Shown piece after piece: positions 27,162 through 35,819 of a stretch of 64,000 nucleotides of DNA. Positions within the stretch are counted from its first letter, which is position 1; each line of letters begins with the position of its first letter. The notes under the pieces are model-generated. The model worked only from the letters and a program-made list of their open reading frames with translations, was not told where the DNA came from and searched no databases. This stretch comes from Paracoccus laeviglucosivorans (GTDB lineage: Bacteria > Pseudomonadota > Alphaproteobacteria > Rhodobacterales > Rhodobacteraceae), in the NCBI RefSeq assembly GCF_900182695.1, contig NZ_FXTK01000002.1, positions 307,198 through 371,197 on the forward strand, written 5' to 3'. The position numbers and the translations under genes are program-made.

Positions 27162-29965
27162 TCTTGGAACCAGCGATGAAGGCGATCGGTGCTTGGGACA
27201 GATTCTCGGACGCGCTTCGTGCCGAGGGTTTTCGTGGCGGGATCGAGACGGACCGTGCGCTGCGCGCTGCGATGTCCACCGACAATTCGGTCTATCAGAT
27301 CACGCCAGACCTGATCTTGGCACCGATGGATGCCGCCGATATGGCGCTGTTGGCCGCATTGCTGGACCGTCCCGAATTCGCCGCCCTGCAAGTGACCGCG
27401 CGGGGTGGCGGCACCGGGACCAACGGGCAAAGCCTGAACCGGGGCATCATCGTCGATACGCGCCGCCACATGCACCGTCTGCTGGCAGTCGATGCAGAGG
27501 CGGGCTGGGCCGAGGTCGAACCGGGTATGGTGCTGGACGACCTGAACGAACGCCTGCGGCCCTTGGGCTGGTTCTTTGCGCCCGAAACCTCGACCTCGAC
27601 CCGCTGCACGATCGGGGGCATGGTCAGCACCGATGCCTCGGGCAAGGGGTCGCGGATCTATGGCAAGACCAGCGACAATATCCTTGGGCTGGAAATCGCG
27701 CTGCCGGGCGGGCTGCTGTCCAGCCTTGGGCCGGTGCCGGATTGGGCGCGGGGCACGCTTGCGGCGGCAGAAGCCGCAGCCCGTCAGGGGCGCGATGCCT
27801 TCATCGCCAACACCCCGCGCCTGAACCGCCGGTTCACCGGCTATGATCTGGAGCGGGCCTGCCCGGACGCGGGCGCCTTCGAATGGTGGCGGCTGTTTCT
27901 GGGGGCCGAGGGCACGCTGGGCCTGATCAGCCGCATCCGCGTCAAGCTGCGCCGGATCGAGGCCGAAAAGCGCCTGCTGGTTGTGGGTTTCGACAGCTTC
28001 GCCAATGCACTGGCAGCCGCGACGCCGCTGCTGGCCGCCGAGCCCACGGCGGTCGAGGTGATGGACGAACGTGTGCAGGCGCTGGCCGAACAGGCGGGCA
28101 TCCTGACACGCCTGCCGCCCGCCTTGCAGGTGGTGCCGGGACAGCGCATCGCCTATGTCTTCGTGGAATTCAACGGCGACGATCCGGCGCTGCTGGCCGC
28201 GCGTGTCGAACAGGCCCGCGACATCGTGGCGACCCTTCCCGGCGCGGGCGCGATCCACGCCGCAGCCGATCTGGCCGAGATCCGTGAATTATGGGCCATT
28301 CGTTCCGCCGGTGTCGGGCTTTTGGGCAAGGTGGACGGCCCGGCCCGCCCGGTGGCATTTGTCGAGGATTGCGTCGTCCCGCCCGAAAACCTGCCCGCCT
28401 TCGTCGATGAATTTCTGGCCGTCCTGACCGCGCATGGGCTTGGCTTCGGCATCTATGGCCATGTCGATGTGGGCTGCCTGCATATCCGCCCGGCGCTGAA
28501 CATCGACGCGGATGCGGATCGCGAAAAGCTGGTCTCGGTCTCGGATGCGGTTTTCGCGCTGACGCGGAAGCATGACGGCATCTTTTGGGGCGAACATGGC
28601 AAGGGCGTGCGCGGTGCCTATTTGCGCGAATGGATCGGAGCCGAGGCTTACGCCGCGCTGCAAGGCGTCAAGGCGGCCTTCGACCCGCAGGGTCGCTTCA
28701 ATCCCGGCAAGCTGGTCAGCCCACGCGACGACATCATGGGGATTGCCACCACCCCCTTCCGGCCCTTCAACGCGCCCGAGGGTGACGCGCTGACCCGCGC
28801 CTTTCGCTGCAACGGCAATGCGCAATGCCTAAGCTATTCCGAAAAGACCCCGATGTGCCCGTCATTCAAGGCGACGGCGGACCTGCGCCACAGCCCCAAG
28901 GGCCGGGCCGATGCGCTGCGCGAATGGCACAAAAGCCGCGATCCGGCGCTTGAGGCCGACCTGCTGGGCGTGCTGGACGGCTGTCTGGGGTGCAAGGCCT
29001 GCGCCTCGACCTGTCCGGTGCAGGTGGATATTCCGACGATGCGCGGTGCGTTTTACGCGGATTACTTCGGGCGTCACGCGCGGCCATTTGCGGACCGGCT
29101 GACGCTGATGGCGGAACGTCTTAGCCCGTTGACGGTTGCGCTGGCGCCGGTAATCGCGCCGGTCTGGCCGCTGGTGGCACGGATCGCGGCGCGGGCCATG
29201 CATGCGGTCGATATGCCCGACCGGCTGGCCACGCGCCTGCCGCGCCGTTATCGCCTGCGCGCATGCGATCTGGCGCGGGCATTGCCTGATCGCACGGTCA
29301 TATTGGTGCAGGACTGGTTCACCGCGCTGTTTGATGCTGAATTGCAGCGCGACATGATCGCGGGGTTCCAGGCGCTTGGCTATCACCCCCGCGTGCTGCA
29401 GATGCGCCCGGCGGGCAAGGCGGCGCAGACGATGGGCGATCGGGCGGGCTTTGCCGCGATGTCTGCAAAACTGGTCCGGCTGCTGGATGCGGCGACGGCG
29501 ACGGGTCGTCCGCTGATCGGCATGGACCCGGCCTTTGTCCTGCAGTTGCGGCAGGATTATCCCAAGGCCGGGCTGAACCCGCCCAAGGTTCTTCTGCCGC
29601 AGGAGTTTTTGCTGACCGAGGCGCTGCCCGCCGCACGCAACGCCGATCCGGTGCGCCTGATGATGCATTGCACGGAATCCAGCGCCCGCCCGGCGGCGGC
29701 GGCGGAATGGGCGCAGGTCTTTGCCGCGCTGTCGATCCCGGTCGAAACGCCCGCGACGGGCTGCTGCGGCATGGCCGGGTTGTTCGGGCACCAGCAGCGC
29801 CATCAGCCGGTGTCGAAAAAGCTGTTCGACCTGTCCTGGCGCAAGCATGTCGGCGACGCAACCGCTGTCGCGGCAACCGGCTTTTCCTGCCGCTGCCAGA
29901 TCGAGCGGCTGTCTGAAAGCAAGGCAAGGCATCCCTTGGGACTGATTGCCAAAGCCTTGGCATGA
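27158..29965 (+). CDS. ydiJ: FAD/Fe-S D-2-hydroxyglutarate dehydrogenase, YdiJ-like
   Basis: This 935-aa multidomain flavoprotein has an FAD_binding_4 domain (about 40-270, with RGGGTGTNGQSLNRG and MVSTDASGKGSRIYG), an FAD-oxidase C-terminal domain (to about 525), an Fe-S domain with CNGNAQC and CPSF, then CLGCKACASTCPV, and a C-terminal CCG-type domain with ATGCCGMAGLFG. This layout matches YdiJ (about 1018 aa), shown in other bacteria to oxidise D-2-hydroxyglutarate. It would turn the HglS product into 2-oxoglutarate and pass electrons to the respiratory chain. The ATG at 27158 overlaps the aminotransferase stop; an ATG at 27176 with GGA upstream is the alternative. A strong terminator follows. 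Confidence 0.88.
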   Translation: MILEPAMKAIGAWDRFSDALRAEGFRGGIETDRALRAAMSTDNSVYQITPDLILAPMDAADMALLAALLDRPEFAALQVTARGGGTGTNGQSLNRGIIVDTRRHMHRLLAVDAEAGWAEVEPGMVLDDLNERLRPLGWFFAPETSTSTRCTIGGMVSTDASGKGSRIYGKTSDNILGLEIALPGGLLSSLGPVPDWARGTLAAAEAAARQGRDAFIANTPRLNRRFTGYDLERACPDAGAFEWWRLFLGAEGTLGLISRIRVKLRRIEAEKRLLVVGFDSFANALAAATPLLAAEPTAVEVMDERVQALAEQAGILTRLPPALQVVPGQRIAYVFVEFNGDDPALLAARVEQARDIVATLPGAGAIHAAADLAEIRELWAIRSAGVGLLGKVDGPARPVAFVEDCVVPPENLPAFVDEFLAVLTAHGLGFGIYGHVDVGCLHIRPALNIDADADREKLVSVSDAVFALTRKHDGIFWGEHGKGVRGAYLREWIGAEAYAALQGVKAAFDPQGRFNPGKLVSPRDDIMGIATTPFRPFNAPEGDALTRAFRCNGNAQCLSYSEKTPMCPSFKATADLRHSPKGRADALREWHKSRDPALEADLLGVLDGCLGCKACASTCPVQVDIPTMRGAFYADYFGRHARPFADRLTLMAERLSPLTVALAPVIAPVWPLVARIAARAMHAVDMPDRLATRLPRRYRLRACDLARALPDRTVILVQDWFTALFDAELQRDMIAGFQALGYHPRVLQMRPAGKAAQTMGDRAGFAAMSAKLVRLLDAATATGRPLIGMDPAFVLQLRQDYPKAGLNPPKVLLPQEFLLTEALPAARNADPVRLMMHCTESSARPAAAAEWAQVFAALSIPVETPATGCCGMAGLFGHQQRHQPVSKKLFDLSWRKHVGDATAVAATGFSCRCQIERLSESKARHPLGLIAKALA

Positions 29966-29968
29966 TCG

Positions 29969-29997
29969 AAAAAGGCGCCGGATTGCGGCGCCTTTTT
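29969..29997. terminator. Bidirectional intrinsic terminator after the lysine operon
   Basis: The arms GGCGCCG (29974-29980) and CGGCGCC (29986-29992), extended by five A-T pairs on the outside, give a 12-bp stem with a 5-base loop and a T-run on either strand. It lies between the convergent ydiJ and IclR genes and can stop transcription from both sides. Confidence 0.9.
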
Positions 29998-30001
29998 GTG
30001 C

Positions 30002-30778
30002 TTAGGCAGGGATCGCCTGCGACATCGACCGCGCCGCCGCGATCAGCGTGGGCGCGAAACGCTGGATCAGCGTATCTTCGTTATAGCGAAACCGCGACGC
30101 CCCCAGGCTGACGGCTGCGATCAACTGCCCGTCGGGCGAGATGATGGGTGCCGCGATCGAGATGTCACCGGAATAGATCTGCTCCTCGACCAGCGAAAAG
30201 CCACGATCACGCACCTGACGGATGCGGTCCCAGATTGCGTCCGGCTGATAGACCGTCTTGCCGGTGAATGCGCGCAGGTCCGAACGGTCCAGAACCTCCT
30301 GGACCTTCGTGTCATCCATCAGCGACAGCAGGGCAAGACCGCCTGCCGTGCAAAAGGCGGGAAGGCGGCTGCCGATGATGACGTCGGTATCCAGCACGTT
30401 GGGCGACAGATAGCGCGAAAGATAGATGATCTCGGTATCGTCCAGAACCGTCAGAGAGATCGTCTCCTCGGTCGTGCGGTTCAGGTGCGACAGATAGGGA
30501 TGCGCGCGCAGCACAAGCGGGCTGGAGCGAGTGTATTGATAGGCCATGTTCAGCGCCTTTGGCGTCAGCTCATACGCCTTGCTGCGGTGGTCTTTGCGCA
30601 GATAGCCCAGCTTAGACAGGGTATGCGTGAAACGCTGCGTGGCGGATCGGTCCAGCCCGGTCCGGTCCGCAAGCTGCGTCAGGGTCTGGCGCGGATTGGC
30701 CGCATCGAATGTGCCAAGAATGCGAAACGCCTTCTCGACCGCCCGCACCATAAGCGGGTCATCTTTTTCTTCCGTCAT
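30002..30778 (-). CDS. IclR family transcriptional regulator, likely regulator of the 30-39 kb cluster
   Basis: This 258-aa protein has an N-terminal winged helix (about 8-70, with TQLADRTGLDRSATQRFTHT) and an IclR effector domain (about 85-250, with LPAFCTAGGLALLSLM and AAPIISPDGQLIAAVS). It is divergent from the acyl-CoA ligase gene. The 109-base gap holds a perfect palindrome (30844-30860) whose core recurs near two other promoters of the cluster, so it is probably a local regulator of several transcripts. It is related in layout to the IclR gene at 8792, and both have the same TATCG-N5-CGATA core nearby. Confidence 0.88.
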   Translation of the reverse strand: MTEEKDDPLMVRAVEKAFRILGTFDAANPRQTLTQLADRTGLDRSATQRFTHTLSKLGYLRKDHRSKAYELTPKALNMAYQYTRSSPLVLRAHPYLSHLNRTTEETISLTVLDDTEIIYLSRYLSPNVLDTDVIIGSRLPAFCTAGGLALLSLMDDTKVQEVLDRSDLRAFTGKTVYQPDAIWDRIRQVRDRGFSLVEEQIYSGDISIAAPIISPDGQLIAAVSLGASRFRYNEDTLIQRFAPTLIAAARSMSQAIPA

Positions 30779-30843
30779 CGCCTACCTGTTGCACGGCTGC
30801 TCATTGACAATTCTAGTCCATCTCATTCTAATGTCAATAACTG

Positions 30844-30860
30844 TTATCGCATTGCGATAA
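30844..30860. promoter_or_regulatory. Perfect palindrome, proposed IclR operator
   Basis: TTATCGC-ATT-GCGATAA is an inverted repeat of 7-bp arms and a 3-base spacer, 27 bases upstream of the acyl-CoA ligase start and 65 bases from the IclR start. Near-identical copies occur at 34224-34240 and, weaker, at 39288-39304. Its position so close to the ligase start suggests repression, relieved by the effector. Confidence 0.7.
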
Positions 30861-30887
30861 AAAAACTCAAAACACGGAGAGTTTCGG

Positions 30888-32414
30888 GTGTTTGATTGGG
30901 AAGGTGACGGTTTCCTGCATCTTATGGCGCAATGCGCCAAAGAGAAACCGGATCGTGTGTTCGCAACGGAATTCGCGCATGAAGGGCTGATCACGCATCG
31001 GCTGGCCGATATTCTGCGCCGTGCGGACCGGTTGGCGGCGGGTCTTGCAGAACGCGGCATCGGCAAGGGTGATCGCGTCGCTTGCATGATGGAGACGCAT
31101 AGCGACTATATCTGCGCCGTTCTGGCCGTCGCACGTCTGGGTGCGATCTGGGTTCCGGTCGGCACGCGGCTGATGCCCGCCAATCTGGACTATATCTTTG
31201 CCGAAGCAGGCGTACAGCTTGTGCTGGCCGAAACGGCGCTGGCCGAGGTCGTGGCACAGGCAGGACATCCCGATCTGGCAGTGATCCAGCGCGGGGAAGG
31301 CGGGCTGGACGCAGTGCTGGGTTCCGATCATCCCCTGCCGCTGGTTGATGTGCTGCCCAGCGACATCCTGATGATCAGCTTCACCTCGGGTACCACCGGG
31401 CGGCCGAAATCGGTTCCGGTGACCCATGCGATGATGCGCTTTTCCGCCGAGGCCGCCGCACGTTCCAGCCAGTCCGAACCCGGCGCAGTGCTGTATGTCT
31501 GGGAGCCGTTCCACCATATCGGCGGCGCGCAACTGATCGTGCTGCCCCTGATCCGTGACGTGACGCTGGCCTTGACGCAACGCTTCACCGCCTCGGGGTT
31601 CTGGGATCAGGTCCGGGCCTGCGGGGCGACGCGCATCCATCATCTGGGCGGCATCCTGCAGATGCTGCTGAAGCAGCCGCCCAGCCCGCGCGACCGCGAC
31701 CATCCCGTCACCGTCGCATGGGGCGGGGGCTGCACGGCGGATGTCTGGGCCGCGTTTTCGGAACGCTTCGGCGTGCGCATGGTCGAGGGCTATGGCATGA
31801 CCGAGGCCTCGAGCCTGACGACGATCAACGATGAAGGACTGCCCGGCTATGTCGGCCGCGCGCTGCCTTGGTTCGACGTGCGGATACTTGATCCCGAAGG
31901 CCACGAGGTTCCGCGCGGCACACGCGGCGAGATCGTGGTGGCTCCGATCGGCAAGGGCGCTGCGGCACTGTTCACCGGCTATCTGAATTCCGAATCCGCC
32001 ACGCGCGAAACGCTGCGCAACGGTCGCCTACATACCGGCGATCAGGGCGAAATGGACGCCGATGGCCGCGTCCGCTTTCATGGCCGGCTGAAGGACACCA
32101 TCCGCGTGCGCGGCGAAAATGTATCCGCCTGGGAGGTCGAGCATGTCGTCGAACAGCATTCCGCCGTCGCCGCCTGCGCCGTGATCCCCGTCAAAGCCGA
32201 GATCGGTGAGGCCGACATCAAGCTGTTCATCCAGCTTGCCCCCGGCATCGACGCCAATGGCGCCGAGATTTTCGACTGGCTGCGCACCCGTCTGGCCCCG
32301 CACCAACTGCCCCGCCACATCGCCTTTATCCCCGCGTTCGAGCGCACACCAAGCCAGCGGATCATGAAGCACACGCTTGATGCCACGCCCGCGGGCGACT
32401 GGATCCGCACCTGA
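30888..32414 (+). CDS. Acyl-CoA ligase, ANL superfamily (CaiC/feruloyl-CoA ligase-like)
   Basis: This 508-aa adenylate-forming enzyme has the P-loop-like FTSGTTGRPKSVPVTH, the YGMTEASS motif, LHTGDQGEMDADGRVRFHGR and the C-terminal catalytic Lys in TPSQRIMKHTLD. It activates a carboxylic acid to its CoA thioester through an acyl-AMP. Relatives include carnitine/crotonobetaine-CoA ligase and hydroxycinnamate-CoA ligases; the substrate here is not readable. It starts at GTG 30888, with GGAGAG 7 bases upstream and an IclR-type palindrome just before. It is co-transcribed with the crotonase gene 12 bases downstream. Confidence 0.88.
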   Translation: MFDWEGDGFLHLMAQCAKEKPDRVFATEFAHEGLITHRLADILRRADRLAAGLAERGIGKGDRVACMMETHSDYICAVLAVARLGAIWVPVGTRLMPANLDYIFAEAGVQLVLAETALAEVVAQAGHPDLAVIQRGEGGLDAVLGSDHPLPLVDVLPSDILMISFTSGTTGRPKSVPVTHAMMRFSAEAAARSSQSEPGAVLYVWEPFHHIGGAQLIVLPLIRDVTLALTQRFTASGFWDQVRACGATRIHHLGGILQMLLKQPPSPRDRDHPVTVAWGGGCTADVWAAFSERFGVRMVEGYGMTEASSLTTINDEGLPGYVGRALPWFDVRILDPEGHEVPRGTRGEIVVAPIGKGAAALFTGYLNSESATRETLRNGRLHTGDQGEMDADGRVRFHGRLKDTIRVRGENVSAWEVEHVVEQHSAVAACAVIPVKAEIGEADIKLFIQLAPGIDANGAEIFDWLRTRLAPHQLPRHIAFIPAFERTPSQRIMKHTLDATPAGDWIRT

Positions 32415-32426
32415 GAGGAGACTGAA

Positions 32427-33188
32427 ATGACCGACCACATCCTTGAAAAGATGGAAGGCAGCGTGCTTGTCATCACGCTGAACAAGCCCGCCAAGCTGAA
32501 CGCCTGGGACAAGCCCATGCGCGACGATCTGGTGACGGCGATCCTGCGCGCCTCGAAGAACCCGCAGGTCGAGGCGGTGGTGCTGACCGGCGCCGGCGAC
32601 CGTGCGTTCTGCGCCGGGCAAGACCTGAACGAAGGCAAAAGCTTCGACGCCGACCGCGCCGAATTGTGGATCGAGGAATGGCGCACGCTTTACAACGCCA
32701 TTCGCCGTTTCGAAAAACCCTTTGTCGCGGCGCTGAATGGCATTGCGGCGGGCTCGGCCTTCCAGGTCTCGTTGCTGGCCGATTTCCGCATCGGGCATTC
32801 CGGGTCGCGCATGGGCCAGCCCGAGATCAATCAGGGCATTGCCAGCGCCACGGGCTTCTGGATCCTGCGCGAGATGCTGGGCCTGACCCGCGCCATCGAT
32901 CTGGTGCAAACCGGCCGCATCCTTGAGGCCGAGGAATGCCACCGTCTGGGCCTGATCAACCAGATCGTGCCGCAGGATCAGGTCATGGCGCGCGCGCTGG
33001 AATTCGCCCGCGAACTGGCCGCGAAGCCCAAGCTGGCCTATGCCTTCAACAAGCAGCGCATCTGCGCCGCGACGCAGGCAGGCTTTGACGAGACGTTCGA
33101 GCTGGCCCGCCAGATCCACCGCAAGGCGTTTGAGGCAGGCGAGACGCAGGCCCAGATGCAGAAGTTTCTGGACCGCAAGGCGGGCTGA
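32427..33188 (+). CDS. Enoyl-CoA hydratase/isomerase (crotonase) family protein
   Basis: This 253-aa crotonase-fold protein has the oxyanion-hole segments GDRAFCAGQDLNEG and ALNGIAAGSAF and the first catalytic Glu in MGQPEINQGIA. At the position of the second hydratase Glu there is Asp (RAIDLVQTG where classical enoyl-CoA hydratase has an AMEMVLTG-type stretch). This may shift the chemistry towards lyase, isomerase or slow hydratase action. It follows the acyl-CoA ligase by 12 bases and presumably acts on its product. A terminator follows at 33195. Confidence 0.87.
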   Translation: MTDHILEKMEGSVLVITLNKPAKLNAWDKPMRDDLVTAILRASKNPQVEAVVLTGAGDRAFCAGQDLNEGKSFDADRAELWIEEWRTLYNAIRRFEKPFVAALNGIAAGSAFQVSLLADFRIGHSGSRMGQPEINQGIASATGFWILREMLGLTRAIDLVQTGRILEAEECHRLGLINQIVPQDQVMARALEFARELAAKPKLAYAFNKQRICAATQAGFDETFELARQIHRKAFEAGETQAQMQKFLDRKAG

Positions 33189-33194
33189 AACGAA

Positions 33195-33221
33195 AAAGGC
33201 GCCGGAAAAACCGGCGCCTTT
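33195..33221. terminator. Bidirectional intrinsic terminator after the ligase-crotonase pair
   Basis: Perfect 11-bp arms AAAGGCGCCGG (33195-33205) and CCGGCGCCTTT (33211-33221) enclose an AAAAA loop. It lies between the convergent crotonase and binding-protein genes and resembles the terminator at 29969 in stem sequence. Confidence 0.9.
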
Positions 33222-33243
33222 CCATTTGATTTGTTCCGATGGA

Positions 33244-34077
33244 TCAGAATTCGATGCCTTCGGGGATCTTGGTGGTGTCCATTCCGGCGGCCTTGAAGCC
33301 TTCGATCAGCAGCGGGGCGATCGACTGGTCGGCCCGCTTTTCCTCGCCCCATTTCTGGATGAAGTCGCGCAGACGACCGTCGCCATCCTTGCGCAGACCT
33401 GCGGCGGCGGGGATGCCTGCGGGCGGCGTGGGAACGGTGTAGCCCGAGAAGACCTGCGGCGCAGTCGAGAAGGTCTGCAGGCAGATCGGCAGTTCCTGCA
33501 GCAGGTAATCGGCGCGGCCCGATTGCACGGCCATGACCGACTCGCTCATTTCCTTCAGGGTCATGATCTTGGCTTCGGGCACGTCGGTTTTCAGGAAGTT
33601 CGTCTGTGCCGTGCCGGTCACCATGGCAAACGTGCTGTCGGGCGTGTTGTAGTCCTGCCAAGTGGGCTTGGTTTCGGCTTTCTTGCCCGCGATCACGCAA
33701 TCGGTCATGCGATAAAGGGGGCCCGCCATGTCCAGCGCCTTCTTGCGTTCCTCGGTCGCGGTCATGCCGGGAAAGATGTCGATGCGGCCTGCCTGCAGAT
33801 CCAGCACAACGGTCTGCCACGTGGTTTCATGCCATTTCACGGCCAGCGGCTTGCCCATTTCCTTGGAAAGATCGGCAACCATCTGGCGGCAGACATTCGG
33901 GCCATAGCCTTCATAAACCAGATCGCTGCCGGTATAGAACGAAGTGGGCTTATAGGAATGGATGCCGCCGCAGGTCACTTCTCCGGTGCGTTCGATCTTG
34001 TCCCACAGTGCTTCGGCAAGGCTGGGCGTGGCGGCAGCGGTCATCAGGGCCGCGACGGCGGCCAGCTTGAAGGTCAT
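33244..34077 (-). CDS. Periplasmic amino-acid-type binding protein, SBP family 3
   Basis: This 277-aa protein has a signal peptide (about residues 1-22, MTFKLAAVAALMTAAATPSL-AEA) and a family-3 solute-binding domain with DLQAGRIDIFPGMTATEERKK, QSGRADYLLQELP and LRDFIQKWGEE. Such proteins bind polar amino acids or small organic cations or acids. It is divergent from a permease-ATPase pair that starts 326 bases away and is its likely partner. An IclR-type palindrome lies in the shared upstream region. Confidence 0.9.
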   Translation of the reverse strand: MTFKLAAVAALMTAAATPSLAEALWDKIERTGEVTCGGIHSYKPTSFYTGSDLVYEGYGPNVCRQMVADLSKEMGKPLAVKWHETTWQTVVLDLQAGRIDIFPGMTATEERKKALDMAGPLYRMTDCVIAGKKAETKPTWQDYNTPDSTFAMVTGTAQTNFLKTDVPEAKIMTLKEMSESVMAVQSGRADYLLQELPICLQTFSTAPQVFSGYTVPTPPAGIPAAAGLRKDGDGRLRDFIQKWGEEKRADQSIAPLLIEGFKAAGMDTTKIPEGIEF

Positions 34078-34403
34078 GTCATTCTCCCGTTGGTATTGCG
34101 TCGCCTTTGGCGCCGCCTGTTCCCATGCTTCCTACCAGATCAGCGGCTAAGCAAGGAATATCTTGCATGGCATATGTTAAAATCGCCGTATTAACCAGAA
34201 AATGCCCAATTAAGCCACTTAAGTTATCGAAATGCGATAATATATAGGTGAAATTTACTGCAAAATGCGATTCGTTATCTTTCAGCTATGGATTTTTGGC
34301 GCAGGCCGCGCATAAGGTGACGACATAGCCCGGCCCACGAACCGGGAATCCGAAGGTGATGCCGATGGCCTCGCCTTTGCCAAGAACGGACGGAGGTTCC
34401 CGG
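34078..34403. promoter_or_regulatory. Divergent promoter region with IclR-type palindrome at 34224-34240
   Basis: This 326-base interval is AT-rich relative to its surroundings. It holds TTATCGA-AAT-GCGATAA (34224-34240), which matches the palindrome at 30844-30860 except for one arm base and the spacer. A further AATGCGAT half-site follows at 34264-34271. It should drive the binding-protein gene leftward and the permease operon rightward, linking both to the IclR gene at 30002. No gene was seen within it. Confidence 0.65.
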
Positions 34404-35051
34404 ATGTATGAATTCGACTGGTCGGTCGTTATGGACCCCCAGCTTTGGCTTAGCGCGGTCGGTGTGACGGTCGCCTATGCGGTCGTGACCTCGATCGCGG
34501 GTCTGCTGATCGGCGTGGTGCTGGGGCTTGCGCTGGTGTCGCGTATCCCGGTGCTGGGCTGGATCATCCGCATCTATATCCATGTGTTCCGCTGCACGCC
34601 GCTGTTGGTCCAGATCGTCTGGTTCTTCTATGCGCTGCCGATGATCACCGGATGGACGCTGCCCGACTGGTTCGCCGCCGGGCTGGGCCTGACGCTGTAT
34701 ATGGGCGCCTTCTCGGCCGAGATCTTCCGCGCCGGCGTCATCTCGATCGAAAAGGGGCAGTGGGAAGCCTCGACCGTCCTTGGCTTTTCCTATTGGACCA
34801 AGATGCGTCACATCATCCTGCCGCAGGCCACGCGGCGCATGATCCCGCCCATCGTCAGCCAGGCGATCCTGCAGCTTAAAAACACGTCGCTGCTGTCGGT
34901 CGTGGCGGTCCCGGACATCATGTATGCGGCGGGCGGGCTGACCATGTCCACCTATCGCCCGCTTGAGGTCTATACCTTTGCGGCGCTGCTGTATCTGGTG
35001 GTGCTGACGCCGGTCACACTGCTCGCCAACCGTTTTGAACTGAAGCACTGA
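34404..35051 (+). CDS. Polar amino-acid-type ABC transporter permease
   Basis: This 215-aa membrane protein of the HisM/GlnP type has about five hydrophobic segments. It has the coupling-loop region QWEASTVLGFSYWTKMRHII and QAILQLKNTSLLSVVAVPD, typical of this permease group. A single permease gene means it probably forms a homodimer. The ATG at 34404 has GGAGG 8 bases upstream; an upstream in-frame ATG at 34356 is unlikely. It works with the ATPase 10 bases downstream and the divergent binding protein. Confidence 0.9.
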   Translation: MYEFDWSVVMDPQLWLSAVGVTVAYAVVTSIAGLLIGVVLGLALVSRIPVLGWIIRIYIHVFRCTPLLVQIVWFFYALPMITGWTLPDWFAAGLGLTLYMGAFSAEIFRAGVISIEKGQWEASTVLGFSYWTKMRHIILPQATRRMIPPIVSQAILQLKNTSLLSVVAVPDIMYAAGGLTMSTYRPLEVYTFAALLYLVVLTPVTLLANRFELKH

Positions 35052-35061
35052 GGGGGCGGAC

Positions 35062-35805
35062 ATGATCGACGTCAGGAACCTGCGTAAAAGCTTTGGCACG
35101 CTGGAGGTGCTGAAGGGGATCGACCTTGAAGTCGCGGCGGGCGATGTCGCGGTGCTGATCGGCCCATCTGGCTGCGGCAAGTCCACGCTGCTGCGCTGTC
35201 TGAACCTGCTTGAAACCCCCTCGGCGGGGCGGTTGGAAATCGCGGGCCGCAAGCTGGAATTCGACGGCACGACCCGCGTGCCCGAACGTCAGCAGGCCGA
35301 ATTCCGGTCCGCGACAGGCATGGTCTTTCAGAACTTCAACCTGTTTCCGCACATGACCGTGCTGGAAAACGTGATGTCCGGCCCGCTGTTGAATGGCCTG
35401 AAATCAAAGGCCGAGGCGAAGAAGCTGGCGCTGGCGCTGCTGGATCGCGTCGGGCTGTCGCAAAAGACCGACCTTTACCCGCGCCAGATCTCGGGCGGTC
35501 AGGCGCAGCGTGTGGCGATTGCCCGTGCGCTGGCATTGGAGCCGAAGGTGATGCTGTTTGACGAACCGACCAGCGCGCTGGACCCCGAACTGGTGGGCGA
35601 AGTGCTGGAGGTCATGCAGTCGCTGGCCCGCGATGGCACCACGATGATCGTCGTGACCCATGAAATGGGCTTTGCCCGCGAAGTGGCGTCCAAGGTCGTC
35701 TTCATGGAGGGCGGGCACGTGCTGGAAAGCGGCCCCCCAGCCGAGGTGCTGGGCGCTCCACGGACGGAACGGCTGCGCAGTTTCCTTTCCAAAGTCGAAC
35801 ATTGA
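35062..35805 (+). CDS. Polar amino-acid-type ABC transporter ATPase
   Basis: This 247-aa ABC ATPase has Walker A GPSGCGKSTLLRCLN, signature ISGGQAQRVAIARAL, Walker B VMLFDEPTSALDPE and the switch His in VTHEMGFAREVA. These features place it in the GlnQ/HisP group. The preceding permease and divergent binding protein complete the importer. The downstream lyase gene begins 14 bases later, so importer and enzymes probably share a transcript. Confidence 0.93.
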   Translation: MIDVRNLRKSFGTLEVLKGIDLEVAAGDVAVLIGPSGCGKSTLLRCLNLLETPSAGRLEIAGRKLEFDGTTRVPERQQAEFRSATGMVFQNFNLFPHMTVLENVMSGPLLNGLKSKAEAKKLALALLDRVGLSQKTDLYPRQISGGQAQRVAIARALALEPKVMLFDEPTSALDPELVGEVLEVMQSLARDGTTMIVVTHEMGFAREVASKVVFMEGGHVLESGPPAEVLGAPRTERLRSFLSKVEH

Positions 35806-35819
35806 TTTCAGGATCCAAG

